Shown piece after piece: positions 1-56,110 of a stretch of 62,000 bases of DNA. The position numbers and the translations under genes are program-made. The notes beneath the pieces were generated by a model. The model worked only from the letters and a program-made list of their open reading frames with translations. It searched no databases and had not been told where the DNA came from. Numbering within the stretch: position 1 is the stretch's first letter; every line of letters starts with the position of its first letter. Source of the DNA: Liolophura sinensis (taxonomy: Eukaryota > Mollusca > Polyplacophora > Chitonida > Chitonidae); contig NC_088301.1 in the NCBI RefSeq assembly GCF_032854445.1, forward strand, positions 24,536,402-24,598,401, written 5' to 3'.

Positions 1-685
1 CTGTGGATTATTAATAGAAAGAGGTGTGTTGGGTAAGAGAAGAAAGCACTGTGCACAGCGAACGTACACACTATAGGCCCTACATCTATCAGGAGGGATG
101 AAATGACAATTGAACTTGGCATTCAACAATTTCCCTTCAGCACTCTATCAAGAGTTGTGGTATTAAATGGTAAACGCGACAGCCGTCATCTCTGATAAAT
201 GATCTTGAGTACGGCGTGAAGTATTAATCAAGGAAACAAAGACAATTTGAATTTAACGTTAGAAACAGATGAGTTATAAAGGGGCTTGGGGTGGGCATGG
301 AGTGGTGTGTCGTATATTGTCAAAAGGATGGAAGAAACAATTTGAAATTTGTCTGGAAATAACAAACACTAAGCCTACCACTTGAAAAGGAACGGATAAA
401 GGTAAGGAACAAGAAAAATACTTAAGACGTTCAGTCTCAAATTATCCGTTTTTCAATCTGTGCAAGAAAATAGAAATTTGTATACCAGCGGCAACGAAAA
501 TGAATTTTCTGGGTCAATAATCGCAAGAGCAATTTCCAAAACAACGTTCAACATATGCAACCAAAAAACTATAAGAACATAAAAAAGTTAGAAAATAGGT
601 CAGATTAATGTAAGCAGAAGTCCACAATTTTCTGTTATGACGGAAAGACATGCTCTAGGCGAATGTATAAAATCAGTACCCAAAA
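1..685. other. Mostly unique flank with a SINE tail fragment
   Basis: No gene seen. Bases 183-240 match the 3' tail of the family A SINE (gatcttgagtacggcgtg), plus orientation, without body or head. Confidence 0.5.
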
Positions 686-807
686 TTTTGTTCCATGCTA
701 GTTCATAAAATAGTCGTTTACCAAAATACGATGGACATATAGCGTTTTTGTTCCATGCTAGTTCATAAAATAGTCGTTTACCAAAATACGATGGACATAT
801 AGCGTTT
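686..807. repeat. Exact 60-bp tandem duplication (2 copies)
   Basis: Bases 686-745 and 746-805 are identical (ttttgttccatgctagttca onwards), followed by two more bases of the unit. The unit is not seen elsewhere in the window. Confidence 0.95.
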
Positions 808-823
808 AGCCTCGCGTTAAATG

Positions 824-1035
824 ATTTATTTGTTTATTTGACTCGTGTTTTACGCCGAACTCAAGAATATTTCACTTATACGACCGCGTCCAGCATTATG
901 GTGGGAGGAAACCGGACAGAGCCCGGGGGAAACCCAAGACCTTCACACGTACGGCCTGAGAGAAAGCCAGCATGAGCTGGACTTGAACTCACAGCGACCG
1001 CATTGCTGAGAGACTGGGTCATTACGCTGCGGTCC
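824..1035 (-). mobile_element. Family A SINE, 5'-truncated
   Basis: It starts on the left with the TTTATTT tail and the reverse complement of the gagtacggcgt tail, then the conserved core, and ends inside the tRNA-like head. Flanks ctcgcgttaaatg (811-823) and ctcgggttaaatg (1036-1048) form a 13-bp target duplication with one mismatch. Confidence 0.85.
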
Positions 1036-1048
1036 CTCGGGTTAAATG

Positions 1049-1722
1049 CAATTAGACACAGTTAAAAAGCAGTGTTCCAGACATTCTGGACCCAGTGTCC
1101 ACATTACTTATAAGATACCGCTTCGTTTATACCAAGTCATCACTACACCGTATGCTTCTGTGATATAGCATACTTATTTCATGATTATTTCATTGTTAAA
1201 CTGCGCTTTCGTTTCTCCTTGCAGGGAATGCGGGTCCCAAGGTCGACCCACTTACATAATGCTGCATCACTGGAAAGCCATGTAGTACACACCAGGCATT
1301 ACGTCACCCGGCCCGTTATCGCTTTGGACATCCTTTTGATGATGTATTTCATTTCTACTGTAAGAAATGTATAATGTAAGTAAGGCAAGGATGGTAGAAA
1401 CACTACCTACTTATTTGACTAAACTTTTCCACTTTATGGATATATTTTTCTCAGAAGTCAAAAGACGTACCTTAATAACTCATACATGACTTGTAGTGTT
1501 AAATGAGAGAAGGCGTAAACATCTTCTCGCTCACTAATACTTATATCTTATAAGTAAAATTTTGTAGAGTACGGCGTAAAATACCCATCAAATAAATAAA
1601 TAAATCCTTTGATACTGTATAACAAAGGCTCTTTGTTGCTGTGGTATTCTTTTTTTCTCACCTCCAGAATTTACTGAGATTATTCAAAGTATTAAATGTA
1701 CATGTACCTATATTCTCGGCGT
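1049..1722. other. No gene; SINE tail fragment
   Basis: Apparently unique sequence except 1546-1606, a SINE tail (gagtacggcgtaaaatacc then AAAT repeats), plus orientation. Confidence 0.5.
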
Positions 1723-1725
1723 AGT

Positions 1726-1918
<193 letters not shown>

Positions 1919-2527
1919 GCATGCTTGGGGTTAATTTACGTCGTACTTAACAATTTATCAGTCACATGACGACGAGGGGTCATTTAGTGTGTCCATGTAT
2001 TACCTCCACTGAAGTACCACGGCGAAGACACCAGATATGACACCCCACCCAGTCACATTATACTGGCACCCGAGGCCTCCGTGGCTCAGGTGGTTAGCGC
2101 GCTAGCGCAGCGTAATGACCCAGGAGTCTGTCACCAATGCGGTCGCTGTGAGTTCAAGTCCGGCTCATGCTGGCTTCCTCTCCGGCCGTATGTGGGAAGA
2201 TCTGCCAGCAACCTGCGGATGGTCGTGGGTTTCCCCCGGGGTCTGCCCGGTTTCCACCCACCATAATGCTGGCCGCCGTCGTATAAGTGAAATATTCTTG
2301 AGTACAGCGTAAAACACCAATCAAATAAATAAATAAATAAATAAATAAATATACTGGCACCCGGCCAACAAGTCCTGTTTCCTTGCTCCAACCCCTCAGT
2401 GCTAAGCGCGAAGCGAGGCAGCAACAAATACCATTTTGGAAGTTTTTGGCAAGACCCAACCAGGGTTTTATCCCGCGTCTCCGGGCTTCGAGGCCGATGC
2501 TCTAACCTCAGGCCACCGAAGCGGGAA
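1919..2527 (-). mobile_element. Family B tRNA-derived SINE, split by a younger SINE
   Basis: The tail is at the left (tgcttggggtt, cgtcgtacttaac, cagtcacatgacgacga). The tRNA-like head is at the right; on the minus strand it reads tcggtggcctgaggttagag, then a B-box-like stretch. A family A SINE interrupts the body at 2073-2349. The same body is seen at 5963-6262 and 27205-27575. Confidence 0.8.
2073..2349 (+). mobile_element. Full-length family A tRNA-derived SINE nested in family B
   Basis: The tRNA-like head begins ggcctccgtggctcaggtgg, with A-box-like ggttagcgcgctagcgc and B-box-like gttcaagtcc. The body holds gtgggaagatctgcc and ccataatgctggccgccgtc; the tail is gagtacagcgtaaaacacc followed by (AAAT)n. 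A perfect 14-bp target duplication, tatactggcacccg, flanks it at 2059-2072 and 2350-2363. Confidence 0.95.
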
Positions 2528-2531
2528 GAAA

Positions 2532-3460
2532 TAAATCTACAATTCTCGTCATTCTCACGGCACAAAGTCTTGCCATTATTCTCCCTGCCTGCTTCACAAT
2601 TCTCATACAGAAGATCTCTTCATTATTCTCCCTGCCTGCTTCACAATTCTCATACAGAAGATCTCTTCATTATTCTCCCTGCCTGCTTCACAATTCTCAT
2701 ACAGAAGATCTCTTCATTATTCTCCCTGCCTGCTTCACAATTCTCATACAGAAGATCTCTTCATTATTCTCCCTGCCTGCTTCACAATTCTCATACAGAA
2801 GATCTCTTCATTATTCTCCCTGCCTGCTTCACAATTCTCATACAGAAGATCTCTTCATTATTCTCCCTACCTACTTCACAATTCTCATACAGAAGATCTC
2901 TTCATTATTCTCCCTACCTACTTCACAATTCTCATACAGAAGATCTCTTCATTATTTTCCCTACCTACTTCACAATTCTCATGGCAGCAGATCTCGTCAT
3001 TATTTCCCTTGTTTAGTTCATCAATCTCGTGACACAAGATTTATATATATATTTATTTATTTATTTATTTATTTGATTGGTGTTTTACACCCTACTCAAG
3101 AATATTTCACTCATACGACGGCGGCCAGCATTGTGGTGGGAGGAAACCGGGCACAGCCCGGGGGAAACCCACGACCATCCGCAGGTTGCTGTCAGACCTT
3201 CCCACGTGCGGCCGGAGAGGAAGCCAGAATGAGCTGGACTTGAACTCACATTGACCGCACTGGTGAGACACTCCTGGGTCATTACGCTGCGCTAGCGCTC
3301 TAACCACCTGAGCCACGGAGGCCCCCCGTTACACATGAGTTCGCCATTATTCCCCCCTCTCTAGTTCATCATTCTCGTGACAAAAGAGCTCACTAATATT
3401 TCCCCCTGTCTAGTTTATAATTCCCATTACACAAGAGCTCGCTGTTATTCCCACTGTCAA
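2532..3460. repeat. 47-bp minisatellite, split by a SINE
   Basis: About ten units (tcattattctccctgcctgc start) run to about 3040, nearly identical in the middle and more diverged to the right. After the SINE at 3046-3327, diverged units continue to about 3460 (cattattccccc, ctcgtgacaaaagagctcac). Because 47 is not a multiple of 3, the long frame here cycles through all three readings. Confidence 0.93.
3046..3327 (-). mobile_element. Full-length family A SINE inside the 47-bp array
   Basis: Left (ATTT)n tail, then gattggtgttttacaccctac, body, and complete tRNA-like head ending at gccacggaggcccccc. The host is itself repetitive, so a target duplication cannot be read cleanly. Confidence 0.92.
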
Positions 3461-5725
3461 TTTCCTAAAACTTCAGTTTTCTACATTGAACATATATTTT
3501 AAATAACTCCTCTCATAGATTTAATATACGTCGTGGTATGTGGGCCTATACACAAAAAATGATACGAGCTGGAAAAAAGTAAAGAGGTAACTGCCTGAAA
3601 ACGAAACATTCCATCTAAAAAGATCGTTGAAGTCAGACTGTATCAATAAAAAATTAGCTAAAATCATCTTTATCATTAGACTGCAAATTAACTAAAAACA
3701 AATACTTTCCACTGTATTTAACTTACAAAGATTCTATGGCAATTTTATCTCTAAAATTTAGATAAAAAGAAAATCCTAATATTATACAGATCATCTTTCC
3801 AATTTGAAAAATGCTTTTGGCTTTATCCCGATGTTTTAAAAAATTAAAACCTCTTTAAATCCTATCCCCGCAAGGCATGCATGCGATATTTTTCATCGAT
3901 GTTTGTTTACAGGATTAAGGTTCGGAACGGTCAACAAATATTACTCCCTTGATATCTTATGTCAATATTTAATTTATTGGTAGGGTAAATAAATGTGCAG
4001 TGACGGCTTAACCTTGATTTGACACTGCACCCAATTTTAAGCGTGCATCAAAAACTGCGGCACAGAAATATGTGCAAACATTAAAGGGGGGTAACTCTCA
4101 AACACTTAAATCTGTTAAAAGTCAGGAAAAGTAAACTTTCCACACCAGCGTTGTTCGAAGCGCTTGTCAGTGGTGGGCTAGCGACAAAATTGGCTGTGAA
4201 CTGGTAATATTGGGTAGTTCACGGCCGAGACGAATGCCATAGGGAAATTCGCGTTTTTCAACTAACCATTCTGGTAAGTCGGCAGACCGAGGATACCTGA
4301 AAAAAAAATTGCATGTTATGGCTAAGAATCAGATGAACTGCATTCGCCGACGGTTACTCTACGTCTTCTGAACAATTTCTGTCCCATTCATTGGGATACA
4401 CGAGTGGTAATTCCAACATATCTCGCTATTTATGTGCCCTATTCAAAAATGTCAGACATTTTACAAGTGAACCTCTGTTTCGCGCGCTAAACAGTGCCAT
4501 CGACTGGCGGCGAAAGCATTAATTACTTGAAATTTTAGAAGCATCTGGTACGTCATAGTTGTACTTCGCTCTAGAACAAACTTTTAAAACAACATTGTTG
4601 TCCACCTTTACGAGATAAGCAGTTCCCTGGCTTGACATACTCAAAGGCAAAGAGAACACTAAAATGAAAAATGAGGGTATGTGTGACGTCACATCTATAT
4701 TTTTGGCTTGAAATAATACGCTTCAAGATCCATTTAGATAACGGATTCACAGACCTATATTTTTATGCATTTTGATTGATCAAATTTAGCAGTCTATGTA
4801 TGTTAAGTTTTTCATATGACATATATTTGACTTTAGTGTTTTCTTTGCCGTCGCCTTCATGTAAGGTTGTGAGATATTTCTAGATGATGTCCGTTTAAAT
4901 ACATGATTCCGGGGCATATCTTTTGCCCCCCCCCCCTTTTCAGGTTCCGGAAATAATATACACTTGTAGCACAAACATCACACTATTGTAAATATATTTC
5001 CGGTAAACTAAACATGGTAGACTGCAATTTTCCCAGTGCACATTACTATTAATATAGGGCCTACACGTTTTTTCCGTCCTTGGGCCTACATATTTATATG
5101 TGTTTATGAGTTAGCTCCCTTAGATCGGACTCGTCAGTCGATTGACATGGAGCCGCCTGGCAAACTTGGTCGAGTTTAACAGTCGATAGATTCCTTTTTT
5201 ACATCTGTAAATCGAACTTCGTCGTCTAGCAATACAAGTCCCTCCACAAGCGAACAAAGTCATGCAGTGAAGTTACACCGTCAACAGCAAATCAAGAGGT
5301 AAACAATAACAAAATAAAACAACTACTATAGCGTAAGACATTTATAAATAAATATTATGAACTGCTTACAACTTTGTCATATGCCTGGGTATAATTTTAA
5401 AAAAAATATTTTATGGGATCTAAACTTGTATTTTTGAAAATTGGTCTACGCACAGTGATAACTTAGGGGATAAAACGTCAAAAGTGTGTGTTGAATTATT
5501 TAATATACAAAATCCTAACCTTTCTTAATACTAGCTTCTAAAGTGTTATCATATGCGAAGTTTAGGCCTAAATATTTGACAAAAAAATGATGGGTAAAAG
5601 CGTAGGCCTATACAAAGGGCATGCAATCTCTCCCATAGCCCGATTGGCGTTTTTTAAACGTTTCTCAGGCGATAGGCCTATAGCTTCTTCACAGCTTCCT
5701 GGGCCTTGGCGGCCCCTGGACCCTC

Positions 5726-5726
<1 letters not shown>
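3461..5726. other. No gene or repeat recognised
   Basis: AT-rich, apparently single-copy sequence. A short poly-C (about 4926-4937) is the only simple sequence. No open frame here resembles a protein. Confidence 0.5.
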
Positions 5727-5756
<30 letters not shown>

Positions 5757-5767
5757 CACACACACAC
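5727..5767. repeat. Poly-C run with short CA repeat
   Basis: About 28 C, then about six CA units. Long homopolymers of this kind are often mis-sized in assemblies. Confidence 0.95.
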
Positions 5768-5962
5768 TTTGAAATTGCTTCCTATACCCCTGTGATTGAC
5801 GCATCAAGAGGTCAGTAGCATAGACTTAACGAGTATCTGAGAACTGACCTTATTTGCAAGTATGACTGAGATTTTCTGAAAAATAATAACAAAGGTCGGT
5901 ACCAACGGTTGCAAAATGTGTGCAGATGTCTAAGCCTCAGGAATGACAATGCATTGATAAGA

Positions 5963-6262
5963 TTTAGTATGTATGCTTGGGGTTCAACATCGTACTTAAC
6001 AAGTTTTCAGTCATATGACAACGAGAAATCATTAGGTATATGTACATATACTGTGTCTTCTTGTGGCAGGGCAAGTGCATGCCATCACTGAAGACACCAG
6101 ACATGACACCCCACCCAGTCACATTACACTGACAACCGACACCAAGGCCAACCAGTCATGTCTCCTTGCTCTAGCCTCTCAGTGCTGAGCGCCAAGCGAG
6201 GCAACAGCAAACACCAGCTTTGGTCTTTGGTCTTAGTCCACCCACAGTCCCATCACACCCAG
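5963..6262 (-). mobile_element. Family B SINE, head truncated
   Basis: The same body as the copy at 1919-2527: gtatgcttggggttcaac, cgtacttaacaag, cagtcatatgacaacgag, agacaccagacatgacaccc, and cctctcagtgctgagcgcc. The tRNA-like head is not preserved. Confidence 0.75.
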
Positions 6263-6439
6263 TTCGAAATAAGGAAGGCCGTATCAAGTATTGGGCTAGA
6301 TATGTAGGACTTCAGGTTTGGAATATCTTCCGACGAGGGTACCACCATTAATAGGAGTCGCAAAAGTTTCGTGACGGGTATCAAAAATTTGATTGATAAA
6401 TAGTTTATAAACGGATAAATAGTGAGCCATGCTCAGTAA

Positions 6440-6712
6440 TCGTTCACTAATACATGTACTATACCGGTCAGTTTTATGGGTAAAGATAGGCCTAAACCAC
6501 CGATCTTTGCCAAGCCACTGACGAACTTTCCCATGTGTTACTATGTACACGCATCCTACGAGTGTCGTCAACCACTTATTGTCACCAAGGTCCCTACGAA
6601 AAATGAGGTCGGTGGAATCAAATTTCCAGCTCAAGGCTGGGATTGAACCCACATTTTAATCGTGGCTAGGAGTAGCGCATCTTATTTACGGAGCCACTTC
6701 GCGCTCCCTCCA
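6440..6712 (-). mobile_element. Family D tRNA-derived SINE
   Basis: On the minus strand a tRNA-like head (gcgcgaagtggctccg, B-box-like ggttcaatccc) is followed by gggaaagttcgtcagtggct, cggtggttt and ccataaaactgacc, the diverged counterpart of the family A core. A 118-codon open frame (6652-6296) crosses it and is not believed to be a gene. Confidence 0.6.
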
Positions 6713-7692
6713 TAATGTGAAATTTTAAATATTTCAGTATATCAGTCTCAAGCCCCATCAGTCTCAAGAATATCGTGTTCAGTGTCGGACTCGATGCGCA
6801 GAGGATGTTGGTTTAGAATATCTCAACAAATGCATTGCATTTGCAAGTCGAAATATGTCAAGTTGTGTGTTATGTTGTAGACACTATATAGGCAAAGACC
6901 TTCGAGTTCAATTCAAATACATGTAGCACTTTTCGGACAAGGAAGTGCTAGATCAAAGGAGCTGCTTTGACCAATCAGAGTGTTCATCTCAAGTGTGCAG
7001 CGAAGACTTGGGGTCACATGATCAAACAACATCGATTTCTAAAACATTATGTAACTGAAGATGTGTGTGGATAGATTTCATGCCATGACCTATTCAAGAG
7101 TTATCTGTAATTGGATCGGACTTCCTGTAGTGTTCAATTCAGTCAAGGGTCCCACTGCAGAAAAAGAACCGTTGACATTCTGGGTATGTTCGAATCCACG
7201 TAAATGTGTAACGCGAGTACAGTGTTCTCGTTTCAGTTGATACGAATGTGCCAGTGCAAAAAGAGTAGGCCCTACAGGGGGCGCTTTACTTCAAAATCGT
7301 TCTTAACCCTGAGAAATGGAGAGTGAAAATCTCGATTGTGAACAATGGTCTCGTGTTACACTTTGGCATTCGAAACTTCGTTCTCGTTTGAGATCAACGA
7401 GTACAGCGATTAGAATACACCTTCTGAAGGTGGGTGTTCCGGTGAAGCAGTGGTATGAAGATGTCAGCTTTATTCAAGAACACGACGTCATTATATGTCG
7501 TTGAACTCGACTGTCTGCAGTTAGCACAGATAAAATTGAACGTGTTCGGACTCCATATCGATGGTCTTGATAATGAATTAATTCTTGAATACTAGACTTT
7601 TGGAAATGAGTTCGCTTAAAAAAAGAATACTACAAATATTTTTGTTAAATAGCATTTTATTGCTTTCTCAGTGGACGAATTCAACTCATAAA
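6713..7692. other. No gene recognised
   Basis: Apparently unique sequence. A 62-codon plus-strand frame at 7316-7504 has no recognisable domain. Confidence 0.4.
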
Positions 7693-7912
7693 ATGAATGC
7701 AAACATGAATGCATAACAGGAATGCATAACATGAATGCATAAAATGAATGCAAAACACGAATGCATAACATGAAAGCATAACGTGAATGCATAGTGTGAA
7801 TGCATAACATGGATGCATAACATGGATGCAAAACGTGAATGCATAACGTGAATGCATAACATGAATGCATAACGTGAATGCATAACTTGGAGGCATAACA
7901 TGAATGCATAAC
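7693..7912. repeat. 13-bp minisatellite
   Basis: About 17 variant copies of a unit like gaatgcataacat. Reverse-strand frames of His-Cys-Tyr-Ala-Phe type are this repeat translated. Confidence 0.95.
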
Positions 7913-8035
7913 ATTTACTTTTGTAAATTTTGTGTTTTGGCTGAATACTGGGTTTCCTTTAGTGTTATTGCTATTTGAAACGTTCAACATAGTTTGGTCG
8001 TAAAGAATCATTTAATACTATTCAAGCAGAAGTAC

Positions 8036-8199
8036 TTCCTCTCCGTAAGTGGGAAGGTCTTCCAGCAACCTGCGGGTGGTCGTGGGTTTCCCCCGGGTTC
8101 TGTCCGGTTTCCTCCCACCATAATGCTGGCCGCCGTCGTATAAGTGAAATATTCTTGAGCACGACGTAAAACACCAATGAAATAAGTAAATCAATCAAT
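8036..8199 (+). mobile_element. Family A SINE, 5'-truncated
   Basis: Begins in the core (ttcctctccgtaagtgggaa), runs through ccataatgctggccgccgtc and ends in the tail. Target duplication cagaagtac at 8027-8035 and 8200-8208. Confidence 0.9.
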
Positions 8200-8316
8200 C
8201 AGAAGTACACTATGTGGTAAACAGTTTGGATTAAAAAATATATGATACGATGTGTGTTAGAATCCTGACCATAAGTATTTGTATCACCTAAATATACACA
8301 CCAAAAATAATCTGCC

Positions 8317-8504
8317 CTGTTGTCTGAGTGATGGTAGAATGTATTCTGTTACTATGAGACAAGACTGTGTCGTATTCAACATAATTCATAGCCTGTTAGT
8401 CTAATAGAATCCCTCTATTAGGGAATTTTAGAATATTTGTCTTACATTTAACAAAATATTCTGTTGTAATAACAGAATGCATTCTAGCATCACTCAGATA
8501 ACAG
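8317..8504. mobile_element. Small MITE-like element with 36-39-bp terminal inverted repeats
   Basis: The left arm, 8317-8352 (ctgttgtctgagtgatggta...), is the reverse complement of 8466-8504 (...tagcatcactcagataacag) with few mismatches. The roughly 115-bp interior has no coding potential. No target duplication was identified. Confidence 0.65.
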
Positions 8505-9335
8505 ACTTTCTGTTAAATTTAACACATTATGGCCTTCTTTGACAACTAAATTGTTTTCCAATAGACGTAAATCAATGAAGAATAAATCTACGTTGCCGAA
8601 TCTAGATGTACCAGTAACTATGATGACATAGCCAACGCATCTAGAGGGCAAGTAATTAGCTTCCGATAACCATTTCTTAAAGACGGGATTGCCCGTCCGT
8701 ACAAATTTTACCCAAGGGATAAATTAATCTTTTCATTGTCGGACTAAACAGTTTAGGATGCAAAAAGCATTTCATACAGTAGTTTATATCGTCGTTTACA
8801 AAAACATGAGTGAAATTTAACATACATTTATAAAGCAAACTTTCTTCTCAGCCACTTTTTCTGAGCACACACTCAAGTTTCATACACTCGTCGTTCGATA
8901 TACTGTACTTGTACATGATATAGCCTGGTTATACACCGTAACACCTTAGCGATCTTTACCTATAACAATCAGTCAAAATAACGGCGCAATCAACACATCG
9001 ATTCGCTATAGTAATCGGTGCATAAATATGTACAGCAGAATCTTTCTAGCAATAATTTTTGCACCAAAAAATATCTATATTAAAAGTATTAAAAACGTAA
9101 TTTGATAGTCATAAGAAATGAATAGATGGCAATTTTTCTCGCCATATACCGGAGAGTATTTTTTTTTTGAAAATGGTCATGGAAGTTATGCGATCTCCAA
9201 GGGGATTTGTCAACCACTGCGTTAAAGAATGTTCTCTAAAGTGGGAAACATAAACTTTTATTTTACATTTACCATTTGGTCGTGTTTCTTAGTCATAAAA
9301 TTGTTGATGTGTGGGATAGTCAACAACGAAGTGTT
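8505..9335. other. No gene recognised
   Basis: Apparently unique AT-rich sequence. Confidence 0.4.
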
Positions 9336-9930
9336 GTTCAGGTTTGTTTACAACGGTAAATATAGGCTTTTGTGCTTAAGCTGTTAGCTTTCAACAGTAT
9401 ACATATAGGATGTTCAGCTGTGCATACAAGGAAAGGCTGTTCAGCTATGTTTACAAGAGTATAGTGTTCCGCTGTGTTTACAAGGGTATGGGGTTCTCCT
9501 TTTGTAAAGAAGGGTAGGCTGTTCTCCTATGTAAACCAGGGTATAGGACCTTCAGCTGCGTTTACAACGATAAGCTGTTCAGCTGTGTTTATAAGGGTAG
9601 GAGGTTCTCCTTTGTAAACCAGGGTATGGTACGTTCAGCTGCACTTACAACGATAAGCTGTTCAGCAGTGTTCATAACGGAAGGCTGTTCTCCTCTATAA
9701 ACTGGGGTACAGGATGTTCAACTGCGTTTACAACGATAGGCTGTTCAGCAGTGTTCATAAGGGGAGGCATTTATAAACAAGGTAGGCTGTGCAGCAGTAT
9801 TTATTGAGGTAGGCGGTTCTCTTTTTGTAAACAAGGTAGGCTGCTCAGCTGTGTTTACAACGGTAGGCGCGGTTCAGCTGTGTTTGCAAATATAGACTGT
9901 TTAGCAGTGTTTACAAGGGTACTGTTCATA
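9336..9930. repeat. Degenerate minisatellite of roughly 27-32-bp units
   Basis: Some twenty diverged units of the form ggctgttcagctgtgtttac followed by aagggta, alternating with gttctcctttgtaaac variants. Confidence 0.85.
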
Positions 9931-10784
9931 AAGCGTTCGGACATACACCTGTTTGAACTATATGTCGACGTACAGCCATATGCATGTACTGCTAGCTCGA
10001 CACAGCCGACACGTGTGTCGCCATATACACACCGACATGATGCTCATTTCTATAATCATACACTTGAATAAACAGGATAACTACCACGTCACTGAAGAAA
10101 TTATAATTTGTACACGAATTTTAAAACAGGTAAAATTTCTGCAAAAATCAGTAACAATGATTGCTTTTTCTTTTCAAAAATACTTCGTAATGTATATACA
10201 TTTGTAGTTCATCAGAGCAATTAAGATTCATATATATATTTTTTAGTTTTAGCAAATAACAACACAAGACGCTTTTCACATCTTTTGTTAATGTCTTTCT
10301 TTCTAAATATAAAAAGAAAATAATTTTAGTATAAACTCTCCTTGGCGTTTCGCAACGATCATGTTTCTGGGTTCAAAAACGGGGGACACAGCACATGAAG
10401 GAACCATCACATCATCTGACAATTTTTTGAGTGTTAATCCCAGAATTACCACGAGGGGCTGCATTCAAAAACATTCTCACTTGTGGAAGGCATATAGATA
10501 TCATGATATACTTTTTAATACACGTTAAATGTTACTGCGGAGTACATAATGACGAATACAACCTATGTACATGAATACTATAGCTTTCATACAAACAGGT
10601 CTATAGAGCTCGGATTTCTCTGGTTTTACTTTTACATTCAGTCATCTCTCAGAAGGAGGCTTTAAAGTGAAATGATCGTCCATGGAAAAACATTGAAAAC
10701 CATAGCAGAGACTAAATTTACTTCTGCTCAAAAATTTTATAAATTGAATTAAATGCGGTTATTTCCTCGAATTCTAGGATGGCC
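9931..10784. other. No gene recognised downstream of Rspo
   Basis: AT-rich; may include part of the Rspo 3' UTR. Nothing else identified. Confidence 0.4.
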
Positions 10785-11121
10785 TTTAATGGGTGTCCAG
10801 TGATGTGCTGCAAAAGCTTTTCTTAGTCTACTTTCATGTTCACATTCTGAGAACGTTGTGAACTTTACTACAGTTTTCGTATTTCTAGATATGTCTATGC
10901 CCTTTCACTAGTTTCGTTTTTGTTGTCTTTCTCTTTAACATATTCAATCTCCATCAAAATTATCTACAGTTTGTTTTCTGGAGCAATCATTTCATTCCTC
11001 TACCAATACTTACTTCATCGAACAGTCCATATATATACACACATATGACATAAATTATACAACAACGCTTTACGCCAGAAACTGTACAGGGAACAAAATG
11101 ACAAAGCTATACATTGTCAGA
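10785..11121 (-). other. Probable start of Rspo 3' UTR
   Basis: Sequence just after the stop codon must include 3' UTR. No canonical AATAAA is seen on the minus strand between 10.2 and 11.1 kb; the nearest variant is ATTAAA at 10790-10785, with another at 10519-10514. The true end is unknown. Confidence 0.25.
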
Positions 11122-55493
<44,372 letters not shown>

Positions 55494-55522
55494 CGTAGGT
55501 ACATGCTGTGTCATGGGCCGTA
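55494..55522 (-). promoter_or_regulatory. 5' untranslated part of exon 1 behind a strong splice acceptor
   Basis: On the minus strand a long pyrimidine tract (tttttcttctttcatctccag) ends at 55523, just before 29 nt of leader and the ATG at 55493. This looks like a real 3' splice site, implying an upstream non-coding exon. The 29-nt leader contains two other ATGs: one in frame at 55514 and one out of frame near 55505. The upstream exon could not be fixed. Confidence 0.55.
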
Positions 55523-55844
55523 CTGGAGATGAAAGAAGAAAAATTTGGATCGGTCCACACAATTGGTGGTGCCCAAAAATTTTTACCCAGAATATTATAT
55601 ATAAAATGTGGCTTTCGGCGTGCTGTATAAATTGGGCTTATAGAGATGATCCTACAGGTAGGCGGCATCCTTTTGGGCACATATCGACTTTCGTCAGGTG
55701 ACAGGTAAGAGAACAGCTGGTAGGCCACATCAAAGTGTATAAGAGTTAACATGTATAAGCGCGAGAAACAGATATAGCCCCTTTCACACCTGAAAGATGC
55801 GGCGATGCTGTGGTGTGTGCTACAGGATCTGTCGGTAGCGCGGT

Positions 55845-56110
55845 TTGCCCTGCAGGAGCTCGCTCAGTGCATGGAATACTATAAAACACTACCACTTAAC
55901 ATGCGTGTATACTAGCGACCGGTTCTGGCTGCCTGCGATGCTACTGTCCGCTCGGCGCAAGAGGGATAGAGCTGGGCCCCGTGTTCCTTTTGCCTCAGTA
56001 CCGTCTGCCGGATTGGGGCTCTCTGCCGCGAGCGGCCCACAAAACACCGGCCCTCAGCTGTCATTGGCTGTCCGCTGTGCACCAGCTGATCAGCGCACAC
56101 ACCATTTCTT
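55845..56110 (-). promoter_or_regulatory. GC-rich block upstream of Rspo: candidate promoter or 5' exon
   Basis: This stretch is clearly richer in G+C and CpG than its surroundings and lies 350-620 bp upstream of the start codon. On the minus strand it has a CCAAT motif at 56067-56063. On the plus strand there is a TATAAAA at about 55880. It shows no repeat-family similarity to the rest of the window. Promoter function is inferred from position and composition only; an open frame on the plus strand here (to 56189) resembles nothing known. Confidence 0.3.

Noticed and set aside
2073-2160. Functional tRNA genes in the SINE heads
   Set aside because: A-box and B-box-like sequences are present, but the heads are continuous with SINE bodies and do not give a clean cloverleaf with anticodon arm by eye.
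2399-3016. A 205-codon plus-strand frame, the longest in the window
   Set aside because: It crosses a SINE-disrupted element and the 47-bp minisatellite; the repeat appears in all three readings, so there is no selection for one frame.
6296-6652. 118-codon reverse frame
   Set aside because: It overlaps a tRNA-derived SINE and shows no protein-like features.
7616-8011. Three overlapping reverse frames rich in His-Cys-Tyr-Ala-Phe
   Set aside because: All are the 13-bp minisatellite read in three frames.
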